A stretch of DNA of 60,369 nucleotides from DATGZX01 sp035296965 (GTDB lineage Bacteria; Planctomycetota; Planctomycetia; Gemmatales; Gemmataceae). The stretch spans positions 1 to 60,369 of the forward strand of contig DATGZX010000074.1 in assembly GCA_035296965.1 (NCBI GenBank), given 5' to 3'. The translations under genes and the position numbers were made by a program. The notes under the pieces were generated by a model. That model made no database searches. It was not told where the DNA came from and was given only the letters and a program-made list of their open reading frames with translations. The first letter of the stretch is position 1, and each line of letters starts with the position of its first letter. Shown here piece after piece: positions 10,001 to 17,965 of this stretch.

Positions 10001-10876
10001 GGCGAGATTGCTCAGAGGCGATCCACTGGGCGCGGTACCGCTGGTGGTGGCCCCTGAATTCGCAGGAATGCCTGCTACTCCAGGAGTGGGCAAGAGGAGT
10101 CTGCCCCGGTTGACCTTGACGATGATATCCCCGAACTGCTCCGGATCGCTGAGCCGGCCCAGAGCATCGATCGGCAGGGCGAACGACTGCGTCCGCGGAG
10201 CAGGCGGCTGGCCGATCTGGCCGGCCGCCACTTCGACGTTCTGGCCGCGGATGGCATTGGCCACTTCGAGCGCGGTCATGTTGCACGATGCCAGCTTTTG
10301 CGGATCCAGCCAGGCGCGGATGCTATAGTCGCGCTCGCCCAGGTAATTGATGTCCGAGACGCCTTCGAGTCGAAACAGCTCGTCGCGCACGTTGATGGTG
10401 GCGTAGTTGCTCAGGTACAAATCGTCGTAGCGCCCGTCCGGCGAGAAGAAACTGACGACCATCAAGATGTCGGGCGTCTTCTTCTTGATCGTGATGCCCT
10501 GGTTCTGCACGGAGACGGGCAACTGCGGCATGGCCAGGGCCACGCGGTTTTGCACCATGACCAGGGCCGTGTTCAGGTCGGTGCCGATGTCGAAGGTCAC
10601 GGTCAGCGTGTACGAACCGTCGTTGCCCATCTGCGAGGACATGTACAGCATGCCCTCGACACCGTTGACCTGCTGCTCGATGGGAGCCGCCACGGTGTCA
10701 GCCACGACCTGCGAGCTGGCTCCCGGATAGTTGATGGACACCTGCACGGAGGGCGGCGTGATGGGCGGGTACTGAGCGATCGGCAAATACAAGAGGGCGA
10801 TCCCGCCGGTCAGCGTGATCACAATCGACAGCACGGCCGCAAAGATGGGCCGGTCGATGAAGAAGTGCGAGATCAT
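7043..10876 (-). CDS. RND multidrug efflux pump (HAE1 family) with large Ser/Thr-rich insertion
   Basis: 1277 residues, about 230 more than AcrB. It starts MISHFFIDRPIFA and has TM4 GIVVDDAIVVVENVERW with the proton-relay Asp pair. Two features are unusual. First, residues about 262-431 are a low-complexity Ser/Thr/Gly/Leu tract inserted between the conserved GRLSDPEQFGDIIVK and VRLRDVARVEMGAQ segments of the N-terminal periplasmic domain. Second, about 75 extra C-terminal residues hold two more hydrophobic stretches (IGSALLGGLAGLAFGLLLW and GAAIVGTATGMLGAIAIVA). The gene begins 16 bases after the adaptor stop, so the two are surely co-transcribed. Its substrate is unknown, and no TolC-like gene is adjacent. 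Confidence 0.95.
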   Translation of the reverse strand: MISHFFIDRPIFAAVLSIVITLTGGIALLYLPIAQYPPITPPSVQVSINYPGASSQVVADTVAAPIEQQVNGVEGMLYMSSQMGNDGSYTLTVTFDIGTDLNTALVMVQNRVALAMPQLPVSVQNQGITIKKKTPDILMVVSFFSPDGRYDDLYLSNYATINVRDELFRLEGVSDINYLGERDYSIRAWLDPQKLASCNMTALEVANAIRGQNVEVAAGQIGQPPAPRTQSFALPIDALGRLSDPEQFGDIIVKVNRGRLLLPTPGVAGIPANSGATTSGTAPSGSPLSNLASIGTLAGASMLSSNLTSSTLSSATSSSMLNGSTTGSSMSSGTSTSAGSMSDSSTTGAVTMGGSTTSSLPSTSALTGSTLTSSALTSSTSTGTSLGNSMLSTGTSASTSSRSTAMPAPGGISGGTNVPGGTQPLPAGPAVSIVRLRDVARVEMGAQNYNLSATFDGRPSVGLGIHQLPGTNALDVANRVRAKMEELKARFPQGLDYDIAYDITPFVRESVMDVVQTLLEAVVLVAIVVLAFLQNWRAAMIPLIAVPVAIVGTFAVMAAFGFSLNNISLFGLVLAIGIVVDDAIVVVENVERWLAQGMAPRAAARKAMDEVTGPVVAVALVLCAVFVPCAFISGITGQFFRQFAVTIAVSTVFSAFNSLTLSPALAAILLQPHGARRDPLTWLLDMAFGWFFHLFNKGFGAGTAAYTWIVGHLLRVSLVVLLVYAGLVVVTYWVFQKAPTGFIPQQDQGRLIVNVQLPDSASLQRTQDIIARAERIVLDTPGVAHTATVSGLSFLQSADSSNFGSMFVILKPFEERRSAELHDTAIMARLRRAWAQEIKDADITVFGAPPIPGLSVAGGFKLMVEDRAGMGVDYLERQTNDLVKKLQNLPGLVGVFTQFRANTPQLFMDMDRTKIASLGVSLDDVNRTLEMYLGSVYVNSFNVYGRYWQLTVQAEGDYRTRVEDINLLEVRNKWGEMVPLGTLVNMRTVGGPVMVTRYNLYGAAPITGNLLPSTSSGEAINSIDALAEETLPRSMSTEWTELMFMQIRAGNTALAVFALAVVFVFLALAALYESWALPLAVIMVVPMCLLCSLAGVLYTNRSIDIFVQIGLVVLVGLACKNAILIVEFAKELRRQGRPRWEATREASNLRLRPILMTSFAFILGVVPLVIATGAGAEMRRSLGTAVFSGMLGVTLFGIFLTPVFFYVIDSLSEMRLLSAAAMQWIGSALLGGLAGLAFGLLLWRVRIAPMPGAAIVGTATGMLGAIAIVALHRKRTK

Positions 10877-10892
10877 GGTCGGGCTCGTCTCG

Positions 10893-12167
10893 TTACTGGC
10901 TCGGACCAGCTTTGCTCGGACCAGCCTGCGGCGTCTGGGGGCTGGGCGGCTTTGGGGCCGGCGTGGCCGGGGTCGTTTCCCCTGCGGCAGGGATGCCGAG
11001 CGTTGGCATCTCCATCTGCTCCGGCTCGATTACCATGTTGGGCCGTACCTGCTGCAGCCCGCCGACGACGACCCATTCATCGGGCTTGAGTCCGTCCAGG
11101 ATCACGCGCAGGCCGTCGTCTTGCAGCGGCCCGGTAGTCACGCGGTGGTATTCGACTTTGTGCTCCGAGCCGACCACGTAGAGATATTTCAGGCCCTGGT
11201 CGGAGCCGAGCGCCCTGTCGATAACCAGCAGCGCCTTGTGAGGCACGCCGATGGGCAGCCGGATGCGCACGAACATCCCCGGGGTCAACAAGCGTGTGCC
11301 TCCCGGCGGTTTCGGATTCGCGAACACGCCGCGAACGGAGATGGTCCCGGTGGACGGGTTGACCTGGTTGTTGACGAAGTTGATCGTCCCCCGGTGCGGG
11401 TAGCCGTCTTCACCCTGGAGACCCATGAGGACTGGGATGTCGGCGTTCGGCTGGGGCAAAGGAATCCTCTTCTCGTTGATCGCCCGCTTGATCCGCAGCA
11501 ATGTGGGTTCGTCCATGTCGAAGTAGGCGTACATTGGGTCGAGAGACACCACGCGGGTCAGCAGCGTCTGGTCCGCGTTCACCAGGTTGCCGAGCGTCAG
11601 GTAATAACGGCTCACCTGGCCATCAATGGGTGAAGTGACGTTGGTGAAATCGAGATAAAGCTTGTAGGTTTCCAGGCTGGCCTCGGTGGCCTTGACCCGG
11701 GCTTCCGCCTCGTTCACCGCCGCCAGGTCCTGGTCGAGCTGTTGCTGGCTGACGGCGCCGGTGCCGCCGGTGCCGGCGATGGCCAGATCGCGGGCGTAGG
11801 TGACCTTGGCCAGCTTGAGCGATGCCTGGTTGAGATTGACCTGCCCCTGGGCCTGGTCGTACTGGGCTTTGTAAGGCCGCGGGTCGACCTGGAAGAGCAG
11901 CTCTCCTTTCTTGACGTCGGCTCCTTCCTTGAAGGGCATCTTGACCAGGTAGCCGGTCACGCGCGGGCGAATGTCTACCGATTCGACGGCGTCCGTTTGG
12001 CCGGTGAAGTCGACATAGTCGGTCACTTCGCGAACGACAGGCTTGCTGACCGGGATCACCGGCGGCTTGGCCGGCGCCACGGTCTGCTGGCGGCGCTCGC
12101 ACCCGGCCATAAAGGCCGCTGTCACCAGTCCGGAAGACAACATGGCAAGTAAGGGTCGATAGTTCAT
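10893..12167 (-). CDS. Periplasmic adaptor lipoprotein of RND efflux system (AcrA/MexA type)
   Basis: 424 residues. The N-terminus MNYRPLLAMLSSGLVTAAFMAGC ends in a lipobox Cys, so it should be a lipoprotein. The biotinyl-lipoyl half-motifs are visible (VDIRPRVTGYLVKMPFKEGADVKKGELLFQVDPRPYKA and VTSPIDGQVSRYYLTLGN), flanking an alpha-helical hairpin, followed by the beta-barrel and a Pro-rich tail. I chose the ATG at 12167 over 12218 because it gives the signal peptide and has GAGG just upstream. It is the first gene of adaptor-pump-pump and bridges the pumps to an unlinked TolC-type channel. No local TetR- or MarR-type regulator is visible. Confidence 0.95.
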   Translation of the reverse strand: MNYRPLLAMLSSGLVTAAFMAGCERRQQTVAPAKPPVIPVSKPVVREVTDYVDFTGQTDAVESVDIRPRVTGYLVKMPFKEGADVKKGELLFQVDPRPYKAQYDQAQGQVNLNQASLKLAKVTYARDLAIAGTGGTGAVSQQQLDQDLAAVNEAEARVKATEASLETYKLYLDFTNVTSPIDGQVSRYYLTLGNLVNADQTLLTRVVSLDPMYAYFDMDEPTLLRIKRAINEKRIPLPQPNADIPVLMGLQGEDGYPHRGTINFVNNQVNPSTGTISVRGVFANPKPPGGTRLLTPGMFVRIRLPIGVPHKALLVIDRALGSDQGLKYLYVVGSEHKVEYHRVTTGPLQDDGLRVILDGLKPDEWVVVGGLQQVRPNMVIEPEQMEMPTLGIPAAGETTPATPAPKPPSPQTPQAGPSKAGPSQ

Positions 12168-12455
12168 GGCGCCCCTCGTGCTCGTGAATCGTGTCTTCTG
12201 CTGCAGCAAGTCGCGCACCGGTCGCGCGGGCTCGTCCTTGTTTTAGGGGAGGAGAGACTGTTTGTGCAGATGGTGCAGGAAGTCAAGCAAGCCAAGAGGG
12301 AGCAGCAGGCAGACGATGGTAATGTTCTAGAATTGCGTTGCGGGTCGAATCGCCGAATCGCCGCGTTGCCCCTCGACAGTCTCGTGCTGCTAATTTTTGA
12401 GACTGGGTATTGCGTAAAGAACGTGTGACCACACCTGGAAAAGAGGTAATAAACC

Positions 12456-12872
12456 ATGGCCGTTAGGAGCGTCCGCCCCAAATTACCGGATACCTACTTC
12501 AAACTGGTGAAGCAGTTCCCGCTCACCCGCATCCGGGACAGCGAACACTTGGAAGCGGCCCAGCAGATGATCGACTACTTGCTGCAAGAGAAACTGGACG
12601 AGGGTGCCCAGGAGTATTTGGATGTTCTGACGGATTTAGTCGAAGCTTACGAGGACGAACACGAACCTATTCCCGATGCCTGCGAGGCGGATGTGTTGCA
12701 AGAACTGATGAGATCGAATGGACTCAGCCAAGCGCGCCTCTCGAAGAAGGTCGGCATTTCACAGTCCACTATTTCCGCCGTCGTGAACGGTTCAAGATCG
12801 CTCACGAAGGGACAGATAATCACCCTCGGCAAATTCTTCCGTGTTTCTTCAGCCGCCTTCCTCCCCTCTTGA
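12456..12872 (+). CDS. Orphan HigA-like antitoxin / XRE transcription regulator (COG5499)
   Basis: 138 residues. The N-terminal half (LEAAQQMIDYLLQEKLDEGAQEYLDVLTDLVEAYEDEH) resembles the dimerisation part of HigA antitoxins. The C-terminal half (LMRSNGLSQARLSKKVGISQSTISAVVNGSRSLTKGQI) is a clear XRE-type helix-turn-helix. The ATG at 12456 has AGAGG nine bases upstream. HigA usually follows a small RelE-fold toxin gene, but I find no such ORF in the 288-base upstream gap, which holds only an unconvincing 52-codon frame (12270-12428). It could be a solitary antitoxin, the survivor of a degraded pair, or a stand-alone repressor. Confidence 0.8.
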   Translation: MAVRSVRPKLPDTYFKLVKQFPLTRIRDSEHLEAAQQMIDYLLQEKLDEGAQEYLDVLTDLVEAYEDEHEPIPDACEADVLQELMRSNGLSQARLSKKVGISQSTISAVVNGSRSLTKGQIITLGKFFRVSSAAFLPS

Positions 12873-12980
12873 GGTTCAGCCGCTGTAGCAAAACTGAGCC
12901 GCAACGCAAAGCTAGGACACTGCCTAGAAGTTCAAGGCAAACCCGCTCGCGCGCTTGCCTCGCGAGGAGTGCGCCGGAAG

Positions 12981-14657
12981 TCACGTCGCGTACGCCGGCA
13001 TCCACTGCGAGGCTTTCACCTTGCCGCGGAGCGACTCCGGGCTTGTCGGAGGCGCTAGCCCTTCGCGCTGGGCCTCCAGTCCGACAGCGGTCGCAATCTC
13101 CACGGCAACGGCGCGCAGGTCCCGGACGCTTGGCAGCAGCTGGGCCGATGGGTCACTGGACGCCGGCGAGTTCTCCGACAGCGCCCGGCCGGCGGCGAGC
13201 ATCATCCCATCCGTGATGCGCCAGGCCCCGGAAGCGACCAACGCCAGGCCAATGGCTGGGAAGATGAACACATTATTGCACTGGGCAATGGCGATCTGCC
13301 GGCCCTGGTAGATAACGGGCGGGAAAGGCGAGCCTGTTGCCACGAGCGCCCTGCCCTCCGTCCACTGAATCAGGTCGGAGGGTAAGGCCTCGGAATTCGA
13401 AGTGGGGTTGGAAAGCGGTAAGATTACCGGCCGCTCGACCTTGCGGGCCATTTCGCGCACGAGTGCCTGAGTGAAGGCGCCGCCGACCGTGGACAGACCG
13501 ATCAGAATCGTCGCCTCGACCTTGCCGATCACATCGGCCAGGGCGATGGCCCCATCATGGCTGCGCGGCCAGTCCGCCAGGTCCTCGGCCGGCTGCGCGT
13601 ACATCTGCTGCCCCGGTGACAGGTCTTGCCGTTGCGTGTGCAGCAGGCCGTGGAGGTCCACTAGCCAGAAGCGCCGCCGAGCCTGTTCTTCCGAGAGTCC
13701 TTCCTGCACCATGGCTGCCCGCAGATAATCGGCAACGCCCGTGGCTGCGGAGCCTGCCCCCAGCAAGACGATCTGCTGGTTGCGGATTCTTTGATCGCTG
13801 ATTCTCAGTGCCGACAGGATCGCCCCCAACACGACGGCCGCCGTTCCCTGGATATCGTCGTTGAACGTCACCAGCTGATCGCGATAGCGCTCGAGAATAG
13901 GCCGGGCATGGGCGCAGGCGAAATCCTCCCATTGCAGGCAGGTCCCCGGCAGCTCTTCCTTCACTGCCTGGACGAACTGGTCCACAAAACTGAAATACTC
14001 CGCACCGCTCACGCGCTCGTGACGCAGGCCCAGGTACTCGGGATCGCTGCGCCGCTCCAGGTTGTTGGTGCCGACGTCCAGTAGGATCGGCAGCGTTCGC
14101 GCCGGGTGGATCCCTCCCACAAGTGTGTAGAGGGACAGCTTGCCGATCGGTATGCCCATGCCGCCTGCGCCCTGGTCGCCAATCCCCAGGATGCGTTCGC
14201 CGTCGGTGACGACGATGATGTCGACTTCCTTGTTTGGGCGGTTGCGCAAGAGGGTGCGTATCGAGTCGCGGTGTGGATACGCGATGAACAGCCCGCGGTT
14301 GCGCCGGTAGATGTGGGAGAACTGCTGGCACGCCACCGCGACCGTCGGCGTGTAGACGATGGGCAGCATCTCCTCCATGTGGTCGTGCAGCAGGCGATAA
14401 AAGAGGACCTCGTTGTTATCTTGCAAGGCGCGCAGGTAGATGTGTTTGCCGAGGTCCGTGTCGTAAACCTGGAAGGCCTCATAGGCACGCACGCATTGCT
14501 TGTCGAGTGTCTCAATGACCGGCGGCAGCAATCCGTCGAGTCCGTACGCCTTTCGCTCCGCGTCGGTGAACGCGGTGCCCTTGTTCAACAACGGGTCCTT
14601 AAGGAGATGGAGACCTCGATGGTGGTGAACGTCCTCCTCGACCGGCACAGTGCCCAT
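12981..14657 (-). CDS. maeA: NAD-dependent malic enzyme (oxaloacetate-decarboxylating)
   Basis: 558 residues, close to the usual length of about 565 for MaeA/SfcA. It converts malate and NAD to pyruvate, CO2 and NADH, linking the TCA cycle to pyruvate. Visible landmarks are LPIVYTPTVAVACQQFSHIYR (malic N-terminal domain), the catalytic and metal region VVVTDGERILGIGDQGAGGMGIPIGKL (as IVVTDGERILG in the sequence), FNDDIQGTAAVVLGAILSAL, the dinucleotide-binding LLGAGSAATGVADYL and the late LPLSNPTSNSEALPSD. The start ATG at 14657 has AAGGGG five bases upstream. It sits alone between the antitoxin and gyrB. NAD rather than NADP preference is inferred from family resemblance. Confidence 0.95.
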   Translation of the reverse strand: MGTVPVEEDVHHHRGLHLLKDPLLNKGTAFTDAERKAYGLDGLLPPVIETLDKQCVRAYEAFQVYDTDLGKHIYLRALQDNNEVLFYRLLHDHMEEMLPIVYTPTVAVACQQFSHIYRRNRGLFIAYPHRDSIRTLLRNRPNKEVDIIVVTDGERILGIGDQGAGGMGIPIGKLSLYTLVGGIHPARTLPILLDVGTNNLERRSDPEYLGLRHERVSGAEYFSFVDQFVQAVKEELPGTCLQWEDFACAHARPILERYRDQLVTFNDDIQGTAAVVLGAILSALRISDQRIRNQQIVLLGAGSAATGVADYLRAAMVQEGLSEEQARRRFWLVDLHGLLHTQRQDLSPGQQMYAQPAEDLADWPRSHDGAIALADVIGKVEATILIGLSTVGGAFTQALVREMARKVERPVILPLSNPTSNSEALPSDLIQWTEGRALVATGSPFPPVIYQGRQIAIAQCNNVFIFPAIGLALVASGAWRITDGMMLAAGRALSENSPASSDPSAQLLPSVRDLRAVAVEIATAVGLEAQREGLAPPTSPESLRGKVKASQWMPAYAT

Positions 14658-14742
14658 GTGTCCCCTTCGTGAGACTCGCGAGGTTGCGAGCGGAGGCGGT
14701 CAGCTAAATCAGCGTGCCCAAATTAGCAGCAGGAGATTGAAC

Positions 14743-14921
14743 TTGGGTGCCATGCTTTCGGGGCCCAAGCATGGACTGAACGCACCCATACTTATCTGTC
14801 GGGGCCACGAAAGCATGTCCTGCCCCACGCAAAGGAGCAGTTCGCCGACTGCTCCATGCTTTCGGATTTTGGCACTCGGCAGTCTCCGGCGGTAGTTCGG
14901 GCCCGAAAGCATGGCACCCAA
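14743..14921. repeat. Spaced inverted repeat, GGGTGCCATGCTTTCGGGCC arms
   Basis: The arms 14743-14766 and 14899-14921 are reverse complements apart from one extra G. Further copies of the CATGCTTTCG / CGAAAGCATG core lie between them, around 14809 and 14855. The element is in the 337-base gap downstream of gyrB, and I see no gene in that gap. Confidence 0.8.
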
Positions 14922-14994
14922 CACGAGTTTGCTGCAAGAGCCCGCACGGTCATTTAGTGAGTGTCGCACGACTCAAAGCACCAAATCCAGAGAA

Positions 14995-17544
14995 TTACGC
15001 CCCGTGATAGTCGATGTCCTTGACTTCCAGGGCGTGTTTCTGAATGAAATCGCGCCGTGGCTCGACCTTCTCGCCCATCAGGATGCGGAACATATCGTCC
15101 GCCTTGTTGCAGGTAACATCGAGCTGCACTTGCAGGAGCGTGCGCTTCGCGGGGTCGAGGGTGGTTTCCCAGAGTTCCTCGGGCTCCATTTCGCCCAGGC
15201 CTTTGAAGCGCGTGACCGTCATGCCTTTTTCCCCGAGCCGGCGGATTTCCGGCACCAGGTCGCGGAGATGGGGCAGCGTGCGCTGCACGTCGCCGCTGTG
15301 GAGCGAGAAACGGGGCAATGGATCGCGGCCTGCAATGCGCGGTGCATCCAACAGACAGGCGCCGTCCAGTCCGAACTCGCCCAACTTTTCTATACCTCGG
15401 TTAATGGCGCGCACCTCGTGCAGCTCCTGCACGAAGATCGACTCCCCATGTCCGTTCGTTTGCCCGTTGCTGGGGGCGCGCTCGGGAGACTCATCGGCCA
15501 CGACCAGCTCCCGGCCGAGCCTGGCTTGCTCGGTTTGACGGAAATTATCCACCTCGGCGGAGTTGTTGAACCAATGTTCCTTGCCGGCAAGCAGTACGCG
15601 GTAGGTCGGCAGGCCGGTAGCGCCTTTGCGAGCCAGGAAGGAGGAGAGGGTCAAGCTGCGCCGCTCCAGGATCAGCAGGGGATCTTCCAAATCGCCCAGG
15701 AGGCGGACGATTCTCTCGAGGCGCTCGCCTTCCAGCGAGGCTTTCACCTCTCCTGCCTTTTCCGAACTCAGGATGTCCAAACGCGCGCCCGCCAGACCCC
15801 TCTTCATCAGCTCGGTGCCCATTTCTTCGACGGTCTGCACGAAACGAACGCTCTTCTTTTGCGTGACCTTGAAGAGGGGCGGCCGGGCGACATAAATGTG
15901 GCCCTGTTCGATCAGTTTGCGCATTTGCCGATAGAAGAATGTCAGCAGGAGCGTGCGAATGTGCTGGCCGTCCACATCGGCATCGGTCAAGATCACGATC
16001 TTGCCGTAGCGCAGCCTGCCGAGGTCGTCGGTATTGCCGATGTCGACGCCGACAGCAGAAATCAGGCTGCAAATCTCGTCGTTGCCGAGCACTTTCTCCG
16101 GGCGCGCCTTCTCGACGTTGAGGACCTTGCCGCGTAGCGGCAGGATCGCCTGGTACATGCGGTCTCGGCCGCTTTCTGCGGAGCCGCCGGCAGATTGACC
16201 TTCCACCAGGAACAATTCGGACTCGTCGCGATCGCGCGTAGTGCAGTCCATGAGCTTGCCGGGCAGCCCGCCGGAGTTCAGGATGTTCTTACGATCCTTG
16301 AGGGCCTTCTTGGCCTTCGAGGCAGCCTCGCGGGCCTCAGCCGCCAGGATCACTTTCTTCATGATCTTGGTGGCGTCCTTGGGGTTTTCTTCAAGGTACT
16401 TGGCCAGCTGCTCGTGAACGACGCTGGCGACGATGCCCTCTACCTCCGGGTTGTTGAGGCGGATTTTGGTCTGGGCTTCCAGCTGAGGTTCCGGTACCTG
16501 CACGCTGACGATCGCCGTCAAGCCTTCCCGGAAGTCTTCGCCAATGGGTGCGAGGTTGTTCTTGAAGAGGTTTTCCTTGTTGCCATAGGCATTCAGGGCG
16601 CGCGTGAGCGCCGTGCGGAAGCCGACCAGGTGCGTGCCGCCGACCGAGTTGTAGGCGTTGTTCGCATAGCAGCGCACGCGCTCGTCCTCGCGCGTGGTGT
16701 ACTGCAGAGCCACTTCCACGCGCACGTCATCGAGCGTTTTCTCGATGTAAATCGGCTTGAGCAGGGTTTCCTCGTCCTTGGTCAAGTATTCGACGAACTC
16801 GGCGATGCCGCCGTTGTACTTGAACATGTCTTCCTTGCCGGTGCGTTCGTCGGTGAGCTTGATAGCCAGGCCCTTGTTGAGAAAGGCCAGTTCGCGCAGC
16901 CGGGCTTCGAGCGTGTCGTAGTCGAACTTTGTTTCGTGAAAAATCTCCGGGTCGGGCTTGAAGGTGATGCGCGTGCCGGTACCCTTGGCGAGGCCGATTT
17001 CCTTCACTTCTGTGGTCGGTTTGCCTCGTTCGTATTCCTGGACGTAAGCCCGGCCGCCACGATGAACTTCCGCTTCAACCCATTCGCTAAGCGCCGTGAC
17101 TGCCTTAGCGCCGATGCCATGCAGCCCTGCGGAGACTCTGTAGGTATTCTTGTCGAATTTTGCTCCCGCGCCGACGGTGGTGAGCACCACTTCGAGCGTG
17201 GGGCGCTTGGCCTCGGGATGCTCCTCGACCGGGATGCCCCGGCCGTCGTCGCGCACGCTCAGGCTACCATCGACGTTGATTTTGACGTGGATGGTGCTGC
17301 AATGCCCAGCCAGGGCCTCGTCCACGCTGTTGTAGACCAGCTCATACACAAGATGATGAAGCCCGCTTGCCGCCACGTTACCGATGTACATGCCCGGCCT
17401 TTGACGGATATGCGCAGCATCGCGGAAGATTTGCACATTTCCCGAGCCATAGCGGTCCGAGGCTTCCGCGGCCGCCTGCTCGACGGCGGCTTGTTCGACG
17501 CTGGTTTTTTCATTATCGACAGCGATCGTCTGATCTTCGCTCAT
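14995..17544 (-). CDS. gyrB: DNA gyrase subunit B
   Basis: 849 residues, slightly longer than E. coli GyrB. The GHKL ATPase motifs are clear: NSVDEA, DDGRGIPVEEH and GLHGIGAKAVTALS. The transducer loop QTKIRLNNPEV follows, then TOPRIM with LFLVEGQSAGGSAESGRDR (the catalytic Glu; Gln replaces the more common Asp of EGDSAGG) and ILTDADVDGQHI. An inserted stretch of about 170 residues lies between TOPRIM and the C-terminal FKGLGEMEPEELWETTLDP, as in many Gram-negative GyrB. It pairs with GyrA, not seen here, to introduce negative supercoils. It lies downstream of dnaN and the DUF721 gene. Confidence 0.98.
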   Translation of the reverse strand: MSEDQTIAVDNEKTSVEQAAVEQAAAEASDRYGSGNVQIFRDAAHIRQRPGMYIGNVAASGLHHLVYELVYNSVDEALAGHCSTIHVKINVDGSLSVRDDGRGIPVEEHPEAKRPTLEVVLTTVGAGAKFDKNTYRVSAGLHGIGAKAVTALSEWVEAEVHRGGRAYVQEYERGKPTTEVKEIGLAKGTGTRITFKPDPEIFHETKFDYDTLEARLRELAFLNKGLAIKLTDERTGKEDMFKYNGGIAEFVEYLTKDEETLLKPIYIEKTLDDVRVEVALQYTTREDERVRCYANNAYNSVGGTHLVGFRTALTRALNAYGNKENLFKNNLAPIGEDFREGLTAIVSVQVPEPQLEAQTKIRLNNPEVEGIVASVVHEQLAKYLEENPKDATKIMKKVILAAEAREAASKAKKALKDRKNILNSGGLPGKLMDCTTRDRDESELFLVEGQSAGGSAESGRDRMYQAILPLRGKVLNVEKARPEKVLGNDEICSLISAVGVDIGNTDDLGRLRYGKIVILTDADVDGQHIRTLLLTFFYRQMRKLIEQGHIYVARPPLFKVTQKKSVRFVQTVEEMGTELMKRGLAGARLDILSSEKAGEVKASLEGERLERIVRLLGDLEDPLLILERRSLTLSSFLARKGATGLPTYRVLLAGKEHWFNNSAEVDNFRQTEQARLGRELVVADESPERAPSNGQTNGHGESIFVQELHEVRAINRGIEKLGEFGLDGACLLDAPRIAGRDPLPRFSLHSGDVQRTLPHLRDLVPEIRRLGEKGMTVTRFKGLGEMEPEELWETTLDPAKRTLLQVQLDVTCNKADDMFRILMGEKVEPRRDFIQKHALEVKDIDYHGA

Positions 17545-17611
17545 GACTTTCTTGTCCTATCGTAGTAACGAGTTCCAACAGCTGTTCCGGTCAAACATGC
17601 TCCCCAGATTA

Positions 17612-17965
17612 TCAAGGCGGCCGGGGGCCTGAACCTCCGCGCGGGCTGTCGGCAGACTCGGGTTTGATCACTCCGTTACGAAAGCGGAGGTCGGTAATGG
17701 TGGTGCTGGGCAATCTGCGGCGCAGCTCTTCCAGCAGCTTGCGTTTTTGGTAGTGGGCCAGCTCTTGCAACAGGATGCCATTGCCCACCAGGATCTCCAG
17801 GACGCCACGCCGCATGCCGCCCACCTGGGTTTGCTGCGCTCCCTTGGGCCCGACTGCTTCTGCCCAAGCCTGCTCGAGCCGCAACCGTTCTTGCCGCCGC
17901 CCCCAACCTCGGGCGGTGAAAAGCCGGCTCAGGATCTCAGCCAATAACTCGGGACCCTTTTCCAT
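17612..17965 (-). CDS. DUF721 / DciA-like protein
   Basis: 117 residues from the ATG at 17965, which overlaps the dnaN stop as TGATG and implies translational coupling. A start at 18007 would extend well into dnaN and is less likely. The body (LFTARGWGRRQERLRLEQAWAEAVGP ... GVLEILVGNGILLQELAHYQKRKLLEELRRRLP) matches the DUF721 pattern, with a conserved Trp and a strand-turn-helix (KH-like) core. In many bacteria DUF721 is DciA, which helps load the replicative helicase. The position between dnaN and gyrB fits that role. The role in this lineage is inferred. Confidence 0.85.
   Translation of the reverse strand: MEKGPELLAEILSRLFTARGWGRRQERLRLEQAWAEAVGPKGAQQTQVGGMRRGVLEILVGNGILLQELAHYQKRKLLEELRRRLPSTTITDLRFRNGVIKPESADSPRGGSGPRPP

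Noticed and set aside
9600..10100. Low-complexity GCTGCTCGT-type repeats as a microsatellite or frameshifted region
   Set aside because: The pump frame stays open through the tract and conserved sequence resumes in phase, so it is treated as an in-frame insertion.
12270..12428. 52-codon ORF upstream of the HigA-like gene as a possible toxin
   Set aside because: No RelE/HigB-like residues, no well-spaced ribosome site, and the sequence lacks coding character.
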